Source of the DNA: Reyranella sp.
Lineage (GTDB): Bacteria > Pseudomonadota > Alphaproteobacteria > Reyranellales > Reyranellaceae
Assembly (NCBI GenBank): GCA_030679805.1
Contig: JAUXST010000901.1
Coordinates: 1 to 5,961, forward strand
DNA: 5,961 bases
Direction of reading: 5' to 3'
The position numbers were made by a program, and so were the translations under genes. The notes below the pieces were generated by a model. The model saw only the letters and a list, made by a program, of their open reading frames with translations, was not told where the DNA came from and searched no databases. Positions 1-4,891 of the stretch are shown here, piece by piece (position 1 is the first letter of the stretch; each line of letters begins with the position of its first letter).

Positions 1-776
1 GGGTAGAGGACGATTGCTTTGCCGTCCTGACCCGCCCGCCGGATTTCCGCATCCGTCGAGGGACCGATCCACTTCAGCGGCCCGACGCGGCTCTGGTAGC
101 AGACCGACCAGTCGAGGCCGCCTATCTGGTCGGCGATCGCCAGCGCTGTGCGTTCAACCTGCGTCTGATAGGGGTCGCCGCGCTTGATGACTTTTTCTGG
201 CAGGCCATGGGCGGAGAACAGCACGCGGACTGGGCCAGTCCCTGCTTCGGCAAGACCTTGCTTCACGAGATCGACGGATGCGGCGACAAACCCCGCCTCG
301 TCAGGGTAGCAACACACGGTTTGCGTCGGGACCGCGAGCCTTGCCGCCGCAGCCGTCGCCTTCCAGGCCTTCACCGAGGAGTCGGTCGTGGTGGTCGAGA
401 ACTGAGGATAAAGCGGCAGTAGCACGATGCGGTCGGGGGCGAAGCGCTTCACCGAGCGCACCACCGCCTCGGTCAGCGGATGCCAGTAGCGCATGCAGAC
501 ATAGCCGCGCCATTCGTGCTCAGTTCCCAGCGCCTCCTCCAGCGCGCGCGCCTGCGCTTCGGTCTGGCCGAGGATGGGCGACGATCCGCCGATCTGGTCG
601 TAGATTTTCTTCGCCTTGGGCGCACGCCGGCTGGAAATGAAGCTGGCCAGCGGCAGGCGCAGGAACGACGGCAGCGAGATGATCGCGGGGTCGCTGAAAA
701 GGTTCTTCAGGAACGGCTGCACCGCCTCCGGGGAATCGGGTCCGCCGAGATTGAACAGGACGATCGCTATTTTCAT
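1..776 (-). CDS. hemH: Ferrochelatase, C-terminal part missing (window edge)
   Basis: Ferrochelatase inserts ferrous iron into protoporphyrin IX, the last step of protoheme synthesis, usually at the inner face of the cytoplasmic membrane. About 258 residues are visible from an ATG at 776, and the frame stays open to the window edge. Seen: N-terminal IVLFNLGGPDSPE (about 5-17), PLYPQFSTTTTDSS (about 121-134), the signature LFSAHGLPEKVIKRGDPY (about 186-203) whose His190 matches the family's metal-site histidine, and CYQSRVGPLKWIGPST (about 226-241). Family members run about 320-350 residues, so roughly 70-90 are missing, including the conserved SEHxETLxE acidic motif; this is truncation by the window, not a broken gene. 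The start lies 10 bases after the hemE stop, with only a weak purine-rich AAGA overlapping that stop, which suggests translational coupling to hemE. Confidence 0.96.
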   Translation of the reverse strand, partial: MKIAIVLFNLGGPDSPEAVQPFLKNLFSDPAIISLPSFLRLPLASFISSRRAPKAKKIYDQIGGSSPILGQTEAQARALEEALGTEHEWRGYVCMRYWHPLTEAVVRSVKRFAPDRIVLLPLYPQFSTTTTDSSVKAWKATAAAARLAVPTQTVCCYPDEAGFVAASVDLVKQGLAEAGTGPVRVLFSAHGLPEKVIKRGDPYQTQVERTALAIADQIGGLDWSVCYQSRVGPLKWIGPSTDAEIRRAGQDGKAIVLY

Positions 777-786
777 GGGGCGATCT

Positions 787-1839
787 TCACGCGCCCGGCT
801 TCCAGTTGCGCACGATCTCGACCAGGCGCGCGACGTTGTCGGGCGGCGTCTGCGGTACCACGCCATGGCCGAGGTTGAACACGAACGGCCCATGGCCGAG
901 CTTGTCGAGGATGCGCGTCGCCTCGCGCTCCAGCGCGGCACCGCCCGCCACCAGCATGATCGGATCGAGGTTGCCCTGAAGGCAGATGCGCGGCTGCAGT
1001 TCCTTGGCGGCCCAGTGGGCGCCGATGCCGGTGTCGATCGACAGCGCGGCAAAGGTGTCCGGCCGACGGTACATCAGCATCGCCGGCCCGACCGCGCGCG
1101 GGAAGGCGATGACGGGAACTCCGGGATGGCGTTCGCGCAGCCCCTTGGCGATGCGCACCATCGGATCGAGCGACCAGTGGAAGAGCTGTTCCTCCGGCAG
1201 CACGCCCGCCCACGAATCGAAAAGCTGCACCGCATCGACACCCGCATCGACCTGGTAGGCGAGATGATCGACGACCGCATCGACCAGCAGATCAATCAGC
1301 AGTCCGAAAGATTCCGGATGGCCATAGGCCCACTGCTTCACCTTGGCAAAATCCTTGCTGCCGCTGCCCTCGATCATGTAGCAGGCGAGCGTGAAGGGTG
1401 CGCCAGCAAAGCCCAGCAGCGCCGTCCCGGCTGGCAGCGTCGCGCGTGTCTGGCGGATTGCCTCGTAGACCGGCGCCAGATGATCGGCGATGCGGGCGCG
1501 GGAGAGGCGCCCGAACTGCGAGGGGTCGGTCAGTGCTTCCAACTTCGGGCCCTCGCCCTCCTCGAACCAGACTTTCTGGCCGAGCGCGTCGGGCACGACC
1601 AGAATATCGGAAAACATAATCGCAGCATCGAGCCCGAACCGGCGGATCGGCTGCAGCGTCACCTCGACCGCCTTGTCCGGCGTGTAGCAGAATTCGAGGA
1701 AGGATTTCGTCGTCGCCCGGATGGCGCGATACTCTGGCAGGTATCGACCGGCCTGCCGCATCAGCCAGACCGGTGGCGTCGGAAAGCGCGTCCCGGCCAA
1801 CGTCTGTAGAAACTTCCCCGCTGCTTTTGCGCTGCTCAA
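787..1839 (-). CDS. hemE: Uroporphyrinogen decarboxylase, TTG start
   Basis: HemE removes four carboxyl groups from uroporphyrinogen III to give coproporphyrinogen III in the cytoplasm. The 350-residue length is normal for the family. Seen: PPVWLMRQAGRYLPEYR (about 22-38, substrate-binding arginines), FSDIL with Asp78 matching the catalytic aspartate, GFAGAPFTLACYMIEG (about 143-158, active-site Tyr154), QLFDSWAG (about 205-212), LQGNLDP (about 287-293) and FNLGHGVVPQTPPDNV (about 321-336, His325). The start is TTG at 1837-1839. No upstream ATG is in frame, and the next in-frame Met is Met27 inside the conserved motif, so an upstream non-ATG start is needed. GAGGG at 1847-1851 sits 7 bases ahead of the TTG. 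It is first in a hemE-hemH operon and is read away from the probable oriC. Its 5' leader overlaps the AT-rich origin stretch, so transcription and origin opening may influence each other (inference). Confidence 0.97.
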   Translation of the reverse strand: MSSAKAAGKFLQTLAGTRFPTPPVWLMRQAGRYLPEYRAIRATTKSFLEFCYTPDKAVEVTLQPIRRFGLDAAIMFSDILVVPDALGQKVWFEEGEGPKLEALTDPSQFGRLSRARIADHLAPVYEAIRQTRATLPAGTALLGFAGAPFTLACYMIEGSGSKDFAKVKQWAYGHPESFGLLIDLLVDAVVDHLAYQVDAGVDAVQLFDSWAGVLPEEQLFHWSLDPMVRIAKGLRERHPGVPVIAFPRAVGPAMLMYRRPDTFAALSIDTGIGAHWAAKELQPRICLQGNLDPIMLVAGGAALEREATRILDKLGHGPFVFNLGHGVVPQTPPDNVARLVEIVRNWKPGA

Positions 1840-1846
1840 GTCTTGT

Positions 1847-1851
1847 CCCTC
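1847..1851 (-). promoter_or_regulatory. Ribosome binding site deciding the hemE TTG start
   Basis: GAGGG on the minus strand lies 7 bases upstream of TTG 1839-1837. The same bases form part of a five-codon mini-ORF (ATG at 1853, reading MRDKT) whose TGA overlaps the hemE TTG as TTGA. The mini-ORF may only be an accident of the Shine-Dalgarno sequence, or it may couple translation. Confidence 0.6.
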
Positions 1852-1860
1852 ATGCTTCCT

Positions 1861-1899
1861 CTTACTCTAATCTTAATAGGTAGTAGCAGTAGTAGGGCC
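1861..1899 (+). other. Origin unwinding element with DnaA-trio repeat
   Basis: On the plus strand an AT-rich block (1861-1880, 14 of 20 A/T in a GC-rich window) is followed by TAGTAGCAGTAGTAG (1881-1895; four of five triplets are TAG), then GGCC (1896-1899), then TGTGG boxes. Known: the basal unwinding system described in Bacillus subtilis places a DnaA box, a GC-rich spacer, 3'-GAT-5' trinucleotide repeats (TAG when read 5'-3') and then the opening site in this order and orientation. A further TAATAG at 1874-1879 is one base out of register with the main repeat. Inference: DnaA loads from the boxes at 1900 onward onto the single strand bearing the TAG triplets and melts the DNA toward hemE. 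Confidence 0.72.
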
Positions 1900-1915
1900 T
1901 GTGGCATGTGGGGAT
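1900..1915 (-). other. Pair of DnaA-box-like sites beside the trio repeat
   Basis: Two TGTGG cores 7 bases apart (TGTGGCATG 1900-1908 and TGTGGGGAT 1907-1915) read as CCACA on the minus strand, the conserved 3' half of the TTATCCACA box. Their 5' halves are poor matches. The second contains TGGGGA, the complement of TCCCCA, which I recall as the weak W-box type of the Caulobacter origin. The first core begins immediately after the GGCC clamp, where the box nearest the trios is expected. Confidence 0.5.
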
Positions 1916-1946
1916 GCGCCCTATTGGACTCTTCTCCCCAGGGCGC

Positions 1947-1955
1947 TGTGGATCG
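1947..1955 (-). other. Best DnaA-box match in the origin
   Basis: The minus strand reads CGATCCACA, 7 of 9 against the general box TTATCCACA and 8 of 9 against TGATCCACA, which I recall as the Caulobacter G-box. It has the same orientation as the pair at 1900-1915. A TCCCCA element on the opposite strand lies 6 bases to its left (1935-1940). It is probably the highest-affinity DnaA site here, though binding strength is inferred. Confidence 0.55.
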
Positions 1956-1991
1956 GCTCGGGCCGGTTTCACTCGGTTGCTTGGGCTGATT

Positions 1992-2062
1992 CCCGACTCG
2001 CAGGCCATTCCTCCCGGGTTGTCCGCAAGGGACGAATGTCTGGAGGGCAAAGGCGAGTCGGG
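1992..2062. repeat. Inverted repeat in origin, arms carrying GANTC
   Basis: CCCGACTCGC (1992-2001) is matched exactly by its complement GCGAGTCGGG (2053-2062) across 51 bases. Each arm contains a GANTC. Outside a five-base interruption the arms continue imperfectly: GGCTGATT (1984-1991) against AATCGGCC (2068-2075), 7 of 8. A separate direct repeat, GGCCGGTTT, occurs at 1961-1969 and 2072-2080. A protein-binding or DNA-folding role in the origin is possible but unproven. Confidence 0.5.
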
Positions 2063-2150
2063 TCCTGAATCGGCCGGTTTGGACGGCGACAGCCACCTGT
2101 CCCCGCGATGCCGTCGACAATCCCGCGTTTCTCCCGGTGCAACTGTGGGG

Positions 2151-2156
2151 TAAAAT
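2151..2156 (+). promoter_or_regulatory. Possible -10 element of a near-leaderless ppsR promoter
   Basis: TAAAAT matches the sigma-70 -10 consensus TATAAT at 5 of 6 positions and ends 5 bases before the GTG at 2162, so transcription would start at about the start codon. No good -35 hexamer lies 16-18 bases upstream (2128-2133 reads TTTCTC). A leaderless message would explain the absence of a well-spaced Shine-Dalgarno. Confidence 0.25.
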
Positions 2157-2161
2157 GAGGC

Positions 2162-2995
2162 GTGGCAAATCGCAATTTTCACGTTCATCTCGTGTCCGAC
2201 TCCACCGGTGAAACGGTGTCCAGCGTCGCACGCGCCTGCCTGGTCCAGTACGAGGGCATCTTCGTTCAGGAGCATGTCTGGTCCCTGGTGCGAACGCGGG
2301 GGCAGATGGAAAAGGTCGTGCAGGCGGTCGAGCGCGATCGCGGACCCGTCCTTTATACGCTGGTTGACCAGGATCTGCGCGATCTCGTGCGCGACCATTG
2401 CCGGCGGCTGCAGCTTCCCTGCGTCGGTGTGCTCGATCAGGCGATGAGCGTGCTCGCCGTCCATTTCCATTCCAAGAGCGAGCAATGGCCGGGACGCCAG
2501 CATCAGCTTGACGAAGGCTATTTCGATCGCATCGACGCCATGCACTACACGCTGGCGCACGACGACGGTCAGTCGACGCACGACCTCGAGGATGCCGATG
2601 TCATTCTGGTCGGGCCGTCGCGCACTTCCAAGACACCGACCTGCGTCTATCTGGCCAACCGCGGCGTGCGCGCGGCCAACGTGCCGCTGGTGCCCGCCGT
2701 GCCGCCACCGGCAGAACTCGAGGACTCCAAACGGCCGCTGATCGTGGGATTGATCACCGATCCCGAACGACTGGTGCAGATCCGGGTCAATCGCCTGCGC
2801 TTGCTGCAGCAGGAGACTGAGACCGAATACACCGACATGGAACAGGTGCAGCGCGAGATACAGGACGCCCGCCGCCTCTACGCGCGGCGCAAGTGGGTGA
2901 CGATCGACGTCACGCGGCGCTCGATCGAGGAGACGGCGGCGGCCATCCTGCAGATGCTGGCGACGCGCCGCGAGCAGCGGCTGCAGACGAGTTAG
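2162..2995 (+). CDS. ppsR: Bifunctional kinase/pyrophosphorylase (DUF299), PPDK or PEP synthase regulatory protein
   Basis: Members of this family inactivate pyruvate phosphate dikinase or PEP synthase by ADP-dependent threonine phosphorylation and reactivate it by phosphate-dependent dephosphorylation, setting PEP/pyruvate flux in the cytoplasm. The 277-residue length is typical. Seen: N-terminal FHVHLVSDSTGET (about 6-18), the P-loop-like GPSRTSKTPT (151-160) followed by CVYLANRGVRAANVPLVP, then GLITDPERLVQIRVNRL (about 196-212) and KWVTIDVTRRSIEETAA near the C-terminus. The start is GTG at 2162: a TGA stands in frame directly upstream, and the next in-frame GTG (2192) would remove a conserved strand. 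GAGG at 2157-2160 is only one base from the GTG, too close for normal use. Which target enzyme it controls cannot be told here. It is divergent from hemE across the probable oriC and is the RP001 homologue used as an origin landmark. Confidence 0.95.
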   Translation: MANRNFHVHLVSDSTGETVSSVARACLVQYEGIFVQEHVWSLVRTRGQMEKVVQAVERDRGPVLYTLVDQDLRDLVRDHCRRLQLPCVGVLDQAMSVLAVHFHSKSEQWPGRQHQLDEGYFDRIDAMHYTLAHDDGQSTHDLEDADVILVGPSRTSKTPTCVYLANRGVRAANVPLVPAVPPPAELEDSKRPLIVGLITDPERLVQIRVNRLRLLQQETETEYTDMEQVQREIQDARRLYARRKWVTIDVTRRSIEETAAAILQMLATRREQRLQTS

Positions 2996-3022
2996 GCAAT
3001 CGGCACAACAAGGGAGCGGGTC

Positions 3023-3430
3023 ATGTTGGTTCGTCTCATTGCAGTTGGTCTGATTTTTGCTGGTTCATCGGTACAGGCGGCGAATGGCATCGATGTCAGA
3101 CGCGGCATGGATGCCACGGTCTTCGGCAACTGCGTGCCGAGCCTGGTGGTCGAGAACAAGTCGGCGGAGACCATCGATTATCTTCAGGTCGATGTCGCAG
3201 TGGCGCTGGGCAACGGCCAGGAACGCACCGTCGAACTGAAATCGGCCTATCGTGAAGGTGTACTCTATCCCATTGCTCCGGGAGGAACGGCGATCTTGAA
3301 GCAGCATCTCGATACTTCGGTGGCCCTCGGCTCTGCCTGCGGCGACGTGAAATCGCGCCGCGTTCTGCGCACGATCTGTGAAGCTGCCGGCGGCAAGGCC
3401 TGCGCTTCCTCGGTCTCGGTGCAGCCATGA
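3023..3430 (+). CDS. Small exported protein, family not recognised
   Basis: This is a 135-residue protein with a short Sec-type signal peptide: MLVR, a hydrophobic core LIAVGLIFAG, and likely cleavage after VQA (about residue 19). The mature part is about 115 residues with four cysteines (37, 106, 119, 127), enough for two disulfides, which suits the periplasm. The segment LVVENKSAETIDYLQVDVAV (about 41-60), followed by a glycine-rich turn and alternating polar and hydrophobic residues, resembles a small beta-sandwich of the FxLYD or Ig-like type; that fold is inferred. An AGGGAG ribosome site (3011-3016) lies 6 bases before the ATG. It begins 27 bases after ppsR and its stop overlaps the next gene as ATGA, so it is probably co-translated with the solute-binding protein and may assist it. 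No catalytic motif is visible. Confidence 0.85.
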   Translation: MLVRLIAVGLIFAGSSVQAANGIDVRRGMDATVFGNCVPSLVVENKSAETIDYLQVDVAVALGNGQERTVELKSAYREGVLYPIAPGGTAILKQHLDTSVALGSACGDVKSRRVLRTICEAAGGKACASSVSVQP

Positions 3431-4407
3431 TCAAGAGACGGACAGTTTTAGGTGCGACAGGCGCTTCCTTGCTCGCGGCGCCTGCACTGGGCCCGGCTTT
3501 TGGACAGGGGGCGTTTCCGAACAAGCCGCTGAAAGTGATCGTGCCCTATCCGCCGGGCGGCGGCACCGACGGGCTGGGCCGCATCACCGCGCAGTTCCTG
3601 TCCGAGAAGCTCGGCCAGCCGATCGTCGTCCAGAACATTGGCGGCGCCTCGGGTACGCTCGGTTCGGACACGGTACGGCGGGCAGATCCCGACGGCTACA
3701 CCTTGCTGTTCAACGCCAGCCTCTTCGCCTTGGGCAAGACGGTCGTGCCGACCTGCCCGTACGATCCGCAGACCGACTTCCGGCCGATCGCCCAGGCCGG
3801 GGAGGCGCCGCTGGTGCTGCTGGTCAATCTCAGCGTTCCGGGCACCGACTATGCCAGCACCGTGGCGGCCATCGCCAAGGATCCGAAGAAGTACTTCTTC
3901 GCCCTGTCGTCAGGCGGCTCGGCCGGCCACATCGCCACTCTGGAGTTTCTGCAGCGGACCGGGCTCAAGCTCGACACCATCCTCTACAAGGGCACTGCAC
4001 CGGCCAATGCCGACTTGCTGAGTGGCAGCGTGCAGCTTTTCATGGACCCGTGGACAGTAACGCTGCCGTTGGCCACGTCGGGCCGCGCGCGGGCGCTGTT
4101 CGTCACGTCGAAGGAGCGTACGCCGCTCGCCCCGAACGTTCCGACCTCGGCGGAAGCCGGGCTGAAGGATTTCAACCTCAGCTCCTGGTACGGGCTGTGG
4201 GCGCCCAAGGCCACGCCCGATCCCGTCGTGAACCGGCTTGCCGCCGCAATGGCCGAGGTCTCCAAGGACCCCGCCTTCGTCGCCAAGACGACGTCGCTCG
4301 GCATCGTGCCGACAGCGCGGGGCCCCATGGAGTTCGCCGCCTTCATCAAGCAGGAGGTCGAGACCAACACCGCGCTCCTGAAGGACGCGAACTACAAGCC
4401 GGAGTGA
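3427..4407 (+). CDS. Bug-type (TctC family) periplasmic substrate-binding protein of a tripartite tricarboxylate transporter
   Basis: This is a 326-residue extracytoplasmic solute receptor of the Bug/TctC family, which captures organic acids (often carboxylates) for TctA/TctB membrane permeases or acts as a sensor. Seen: an N-terminal KRRTVLGA followed by a hydrophobic alanine-rich stretch, a twin-arginine-like signal with cleavage near AFGQ (about 24-27); then FPNKPLKVIVPYPPGGGTDGLGR (about 30-52) and IGGASGTLGS with ADPDGYTLL (about 71-94). The second lobe has SSGGSAGHIATLEFL (about 161-175), YKGTAPANADLLSG (about 187-200) and VPTSAEAGLKDF (about 238-249), all typical of the family. The length is normal. 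No tctA or tctB gene is adjacent, so it is an orphan receptor, as is common in lineages with many Bug paralogues. Its substrate cannot be read from sequence. The ATGA overlap with the upstream exported protein implies translational coupling. Confidence 0.93.
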   Translation: MIKRRTVLGATGASLLAAPALGPAFGQGAFPNKPLKVIVPYPPGGGTDGLGRITAQFLSEKLGQPIVVQNIGGASGTLGSDTVRRADPDGYTLLFNASLFALGKTVVPTCPYDPQTDFRPIAQAGEAPLVLLVNLSVPGTDYASTVAAIAKDPKKYFFALSSGGSAGHIATLEFLQRTGLKLDTILYKGTAPANADLLSGSVQLFMDPWTVTLPLATSGRARALFVTSKERTPLAPNVPTSAEAGLKDFNLSSWYGLWAPKATPDPVVNRLAAAMAEVSKDPAFVAKTTSLGIVPTARGPMEFAAFIKQEVETNTALLKDANYKPE

Positions 4408-4522
4408 TTGCCGGGCGCGCGCCACTCCAGTCACGCGTCTTCTCATGAAGCACGACCGCGCCACTGGAGAGCTTGTGAATTTATTCGATGCTCGACTTTC
4501 TTACTTCTCAGCTACCGTTGAT

Positions 4523-4567
4523 GAATTTCGATCTGATGCAGATCAAGCACGGAGAGTGCCGAAATTC
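4523..4567. repeat. Nested inverted repeats in convergent spacer
   Basis: GAATTTCG (4523-4530) pairs with CGAAATTC (4560-4567), and inside it GATCTG-ATG-CAGATC (4530-4544) forms a perfect six-base stem with a three-base loop. ATTCGAAT (4564-4571) is itself a palindrome. The surrounding 4471-4580 is about 42% GC, well below the rest of the window. The rest of the 4408-4612 spacer holds a GGCGCGCGCC palindrome (4414-4423) just after the Bug stop and a CTCCAGT/ACTGGAG pair (4425-4431, 4463-4469). No T-tract follows these stems, so a classic intrinsic terminator is not supported. Confidence 0.4.
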
Positions 4568-4576
4568 GAATAACTT

Positions 4577-4596
4577 CACACCCTCTGGAGTGTGTG
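4577..4596 (-). terminator. Weak hairpin after the small membrane protein gene
   Basis: CACACCCTC (4577-4585) faces GAGTGTGTG (4588-4596) with one mismatch and a tight loop. It begins 17 bases after the stop of the minus-strand gene at 4613, a suitable place for transcription to end. The following minus-strand bases (AAGTTATTCGAATTTC) are only moderately T-rich, so this is a poor intrinsic terminator at best. Confidence 0.25.
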
Positions 4597-4612
4597 CGCC
4601 CCCAGCAATGAC

Positions 4613-4867
4613 CTAATGCGCAGCACCGCCGCCGTCAGAGCTGCTGTGCGACCCCGTGTCATGATGAGAAAACGGATCATGGGCGTGGAAGGCCGCACCG
4701 AGATGATGGGCGGTGATTGGTAGGAGAGTTGTGGACGTAACCTCGGACATATCTGATTTGTGTGCGCCGCGATCCCACCGGCGCGGTGGGCGCATGGCCA
4801 GGAACACGAGAACAGCAATGAGCAATGTGCCAAGTAGGGCAGCAATTGCGAGAAGAGTGCCGCTCAT
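4613..4867 (-). CDS. Small one-pass membrane protein with His-rich tail, not recognised
   Basis: This is an 84-residue protein. Residues about 4-25 (TLLAIAALLGTLLIAVLVFLAM) form one membrane span followed by RPPRR, so by the positive-inside rule the tail should be cytoplasmic. The tail is polar and ends in a low-complexity run with HAHD, SHHD, GSHSSSD and a glycine stretch; nine histidines lie after residue 35, which could bind metal ions, though this is inference. A GGGAG ribosome site lies 6 bases before the ATG, supporting this frame over an overlapping open frame at 4576-4845 that lacks such a signal. It starts 24 bases after the glnD stop, so it is probably transcribed with glnD. No domain family is recognised, and no functional link to nitrogen sensing can be shown. 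Confidence 0.7.
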   Translation of the reverse strand: MSGTLLAIAALLGTLLIAVLVFLAMRPPRRWDRGAHKSDMSEVTSTTLLPITAHHLGAAFHAHDPFSHHDTGSHSSSDGGGAAH

Positions 4868-4891
4868 GGCTCGCTCCCGTTTATCGGCTCG

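Larger units (their letters stand above)
1840..2161. other. oriC: Probable chromosomal replication origin (oriC) between hemE and ppsR
   Basis: This 322-base gap between divergent hemE and ppsR carries no credible gene. Known: the chromosomal origins of Caulobacter crescentus and Rickettsia prowazekii lie between hemE and the RP001 homologue, which is the ppsR/DUF299 family seen here. Seen in the sequence: a 20-base stretch of 70% AT (1861-1880), a TAG-type triplet repeat (1881-1895), a GGCC clamp, three TGTGG cores within 52 bases plus a fourth at 2144, one TCCCCA element (1935-1940), and GANTC sites far denser than elsewhere in the window. The ppsR-proximal half has an inverted repeat and a direct repeat but no clear DnaA box. 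No paired CtrA motif (TTAA-N7-TTAA) is visible, so control differs from Caulobacter if this is the origin. The assignment rests on synteny plus motif order; replication activity itself is inferred. Confidence 0.82.

Noticed and set aside
1..776. hemH as a truncated pseudogene
   Set aside because: The frame is intact to the window edge and all visible motifs are present; the missing C-terminus is due to the window cut.
616..1809. Long plus-strand open frame (397 codons) across hemH and hemE
   Set aside because: It is antisense to two clear heme genes, rich in Arg/Asp/Gln as expected of a GC-rich shadow frame, and has no family resemblance.
1840..2161. CtrA control sites (TTAA-N7-TTAA) in the origin
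   Set aside because: Only one TTAA half-site (1873-1876) is present with no partner at the required spacing. No convincing IHF site was seen either.
1862..2581. Minus-strand open frame (239 codons) spanning the hemE-ppsR gap and antisense to ppsR
   Set aside because: It overlaps ppsR on the opposite strand and runs through the origin motifs. It has no recognisable domain. The overlapping minus-strand frame 1836-2231 is rejected for the same reasons.
4414..4423. GGCGCGCGCC palindrome after the Bug gene as an intrinsic terminator
   Set aside because: The arms leave no room for a loop and no T-tract follows.
3378..4448. Plus-strand open frame (356 codons) overlapping the Bug gene
   Set aside because: It is an out-of-frame shadow; the frame at 3427-4407 has the signal peptide and all the Bug motifs.
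4576..4845. Minus-strand 89-codon open frame overlapping the small membrane protein
   Set aside because: It has no ribosome site at its start, whereas the competing frame has GGGAG at proper spacing and a clean membrane segment.
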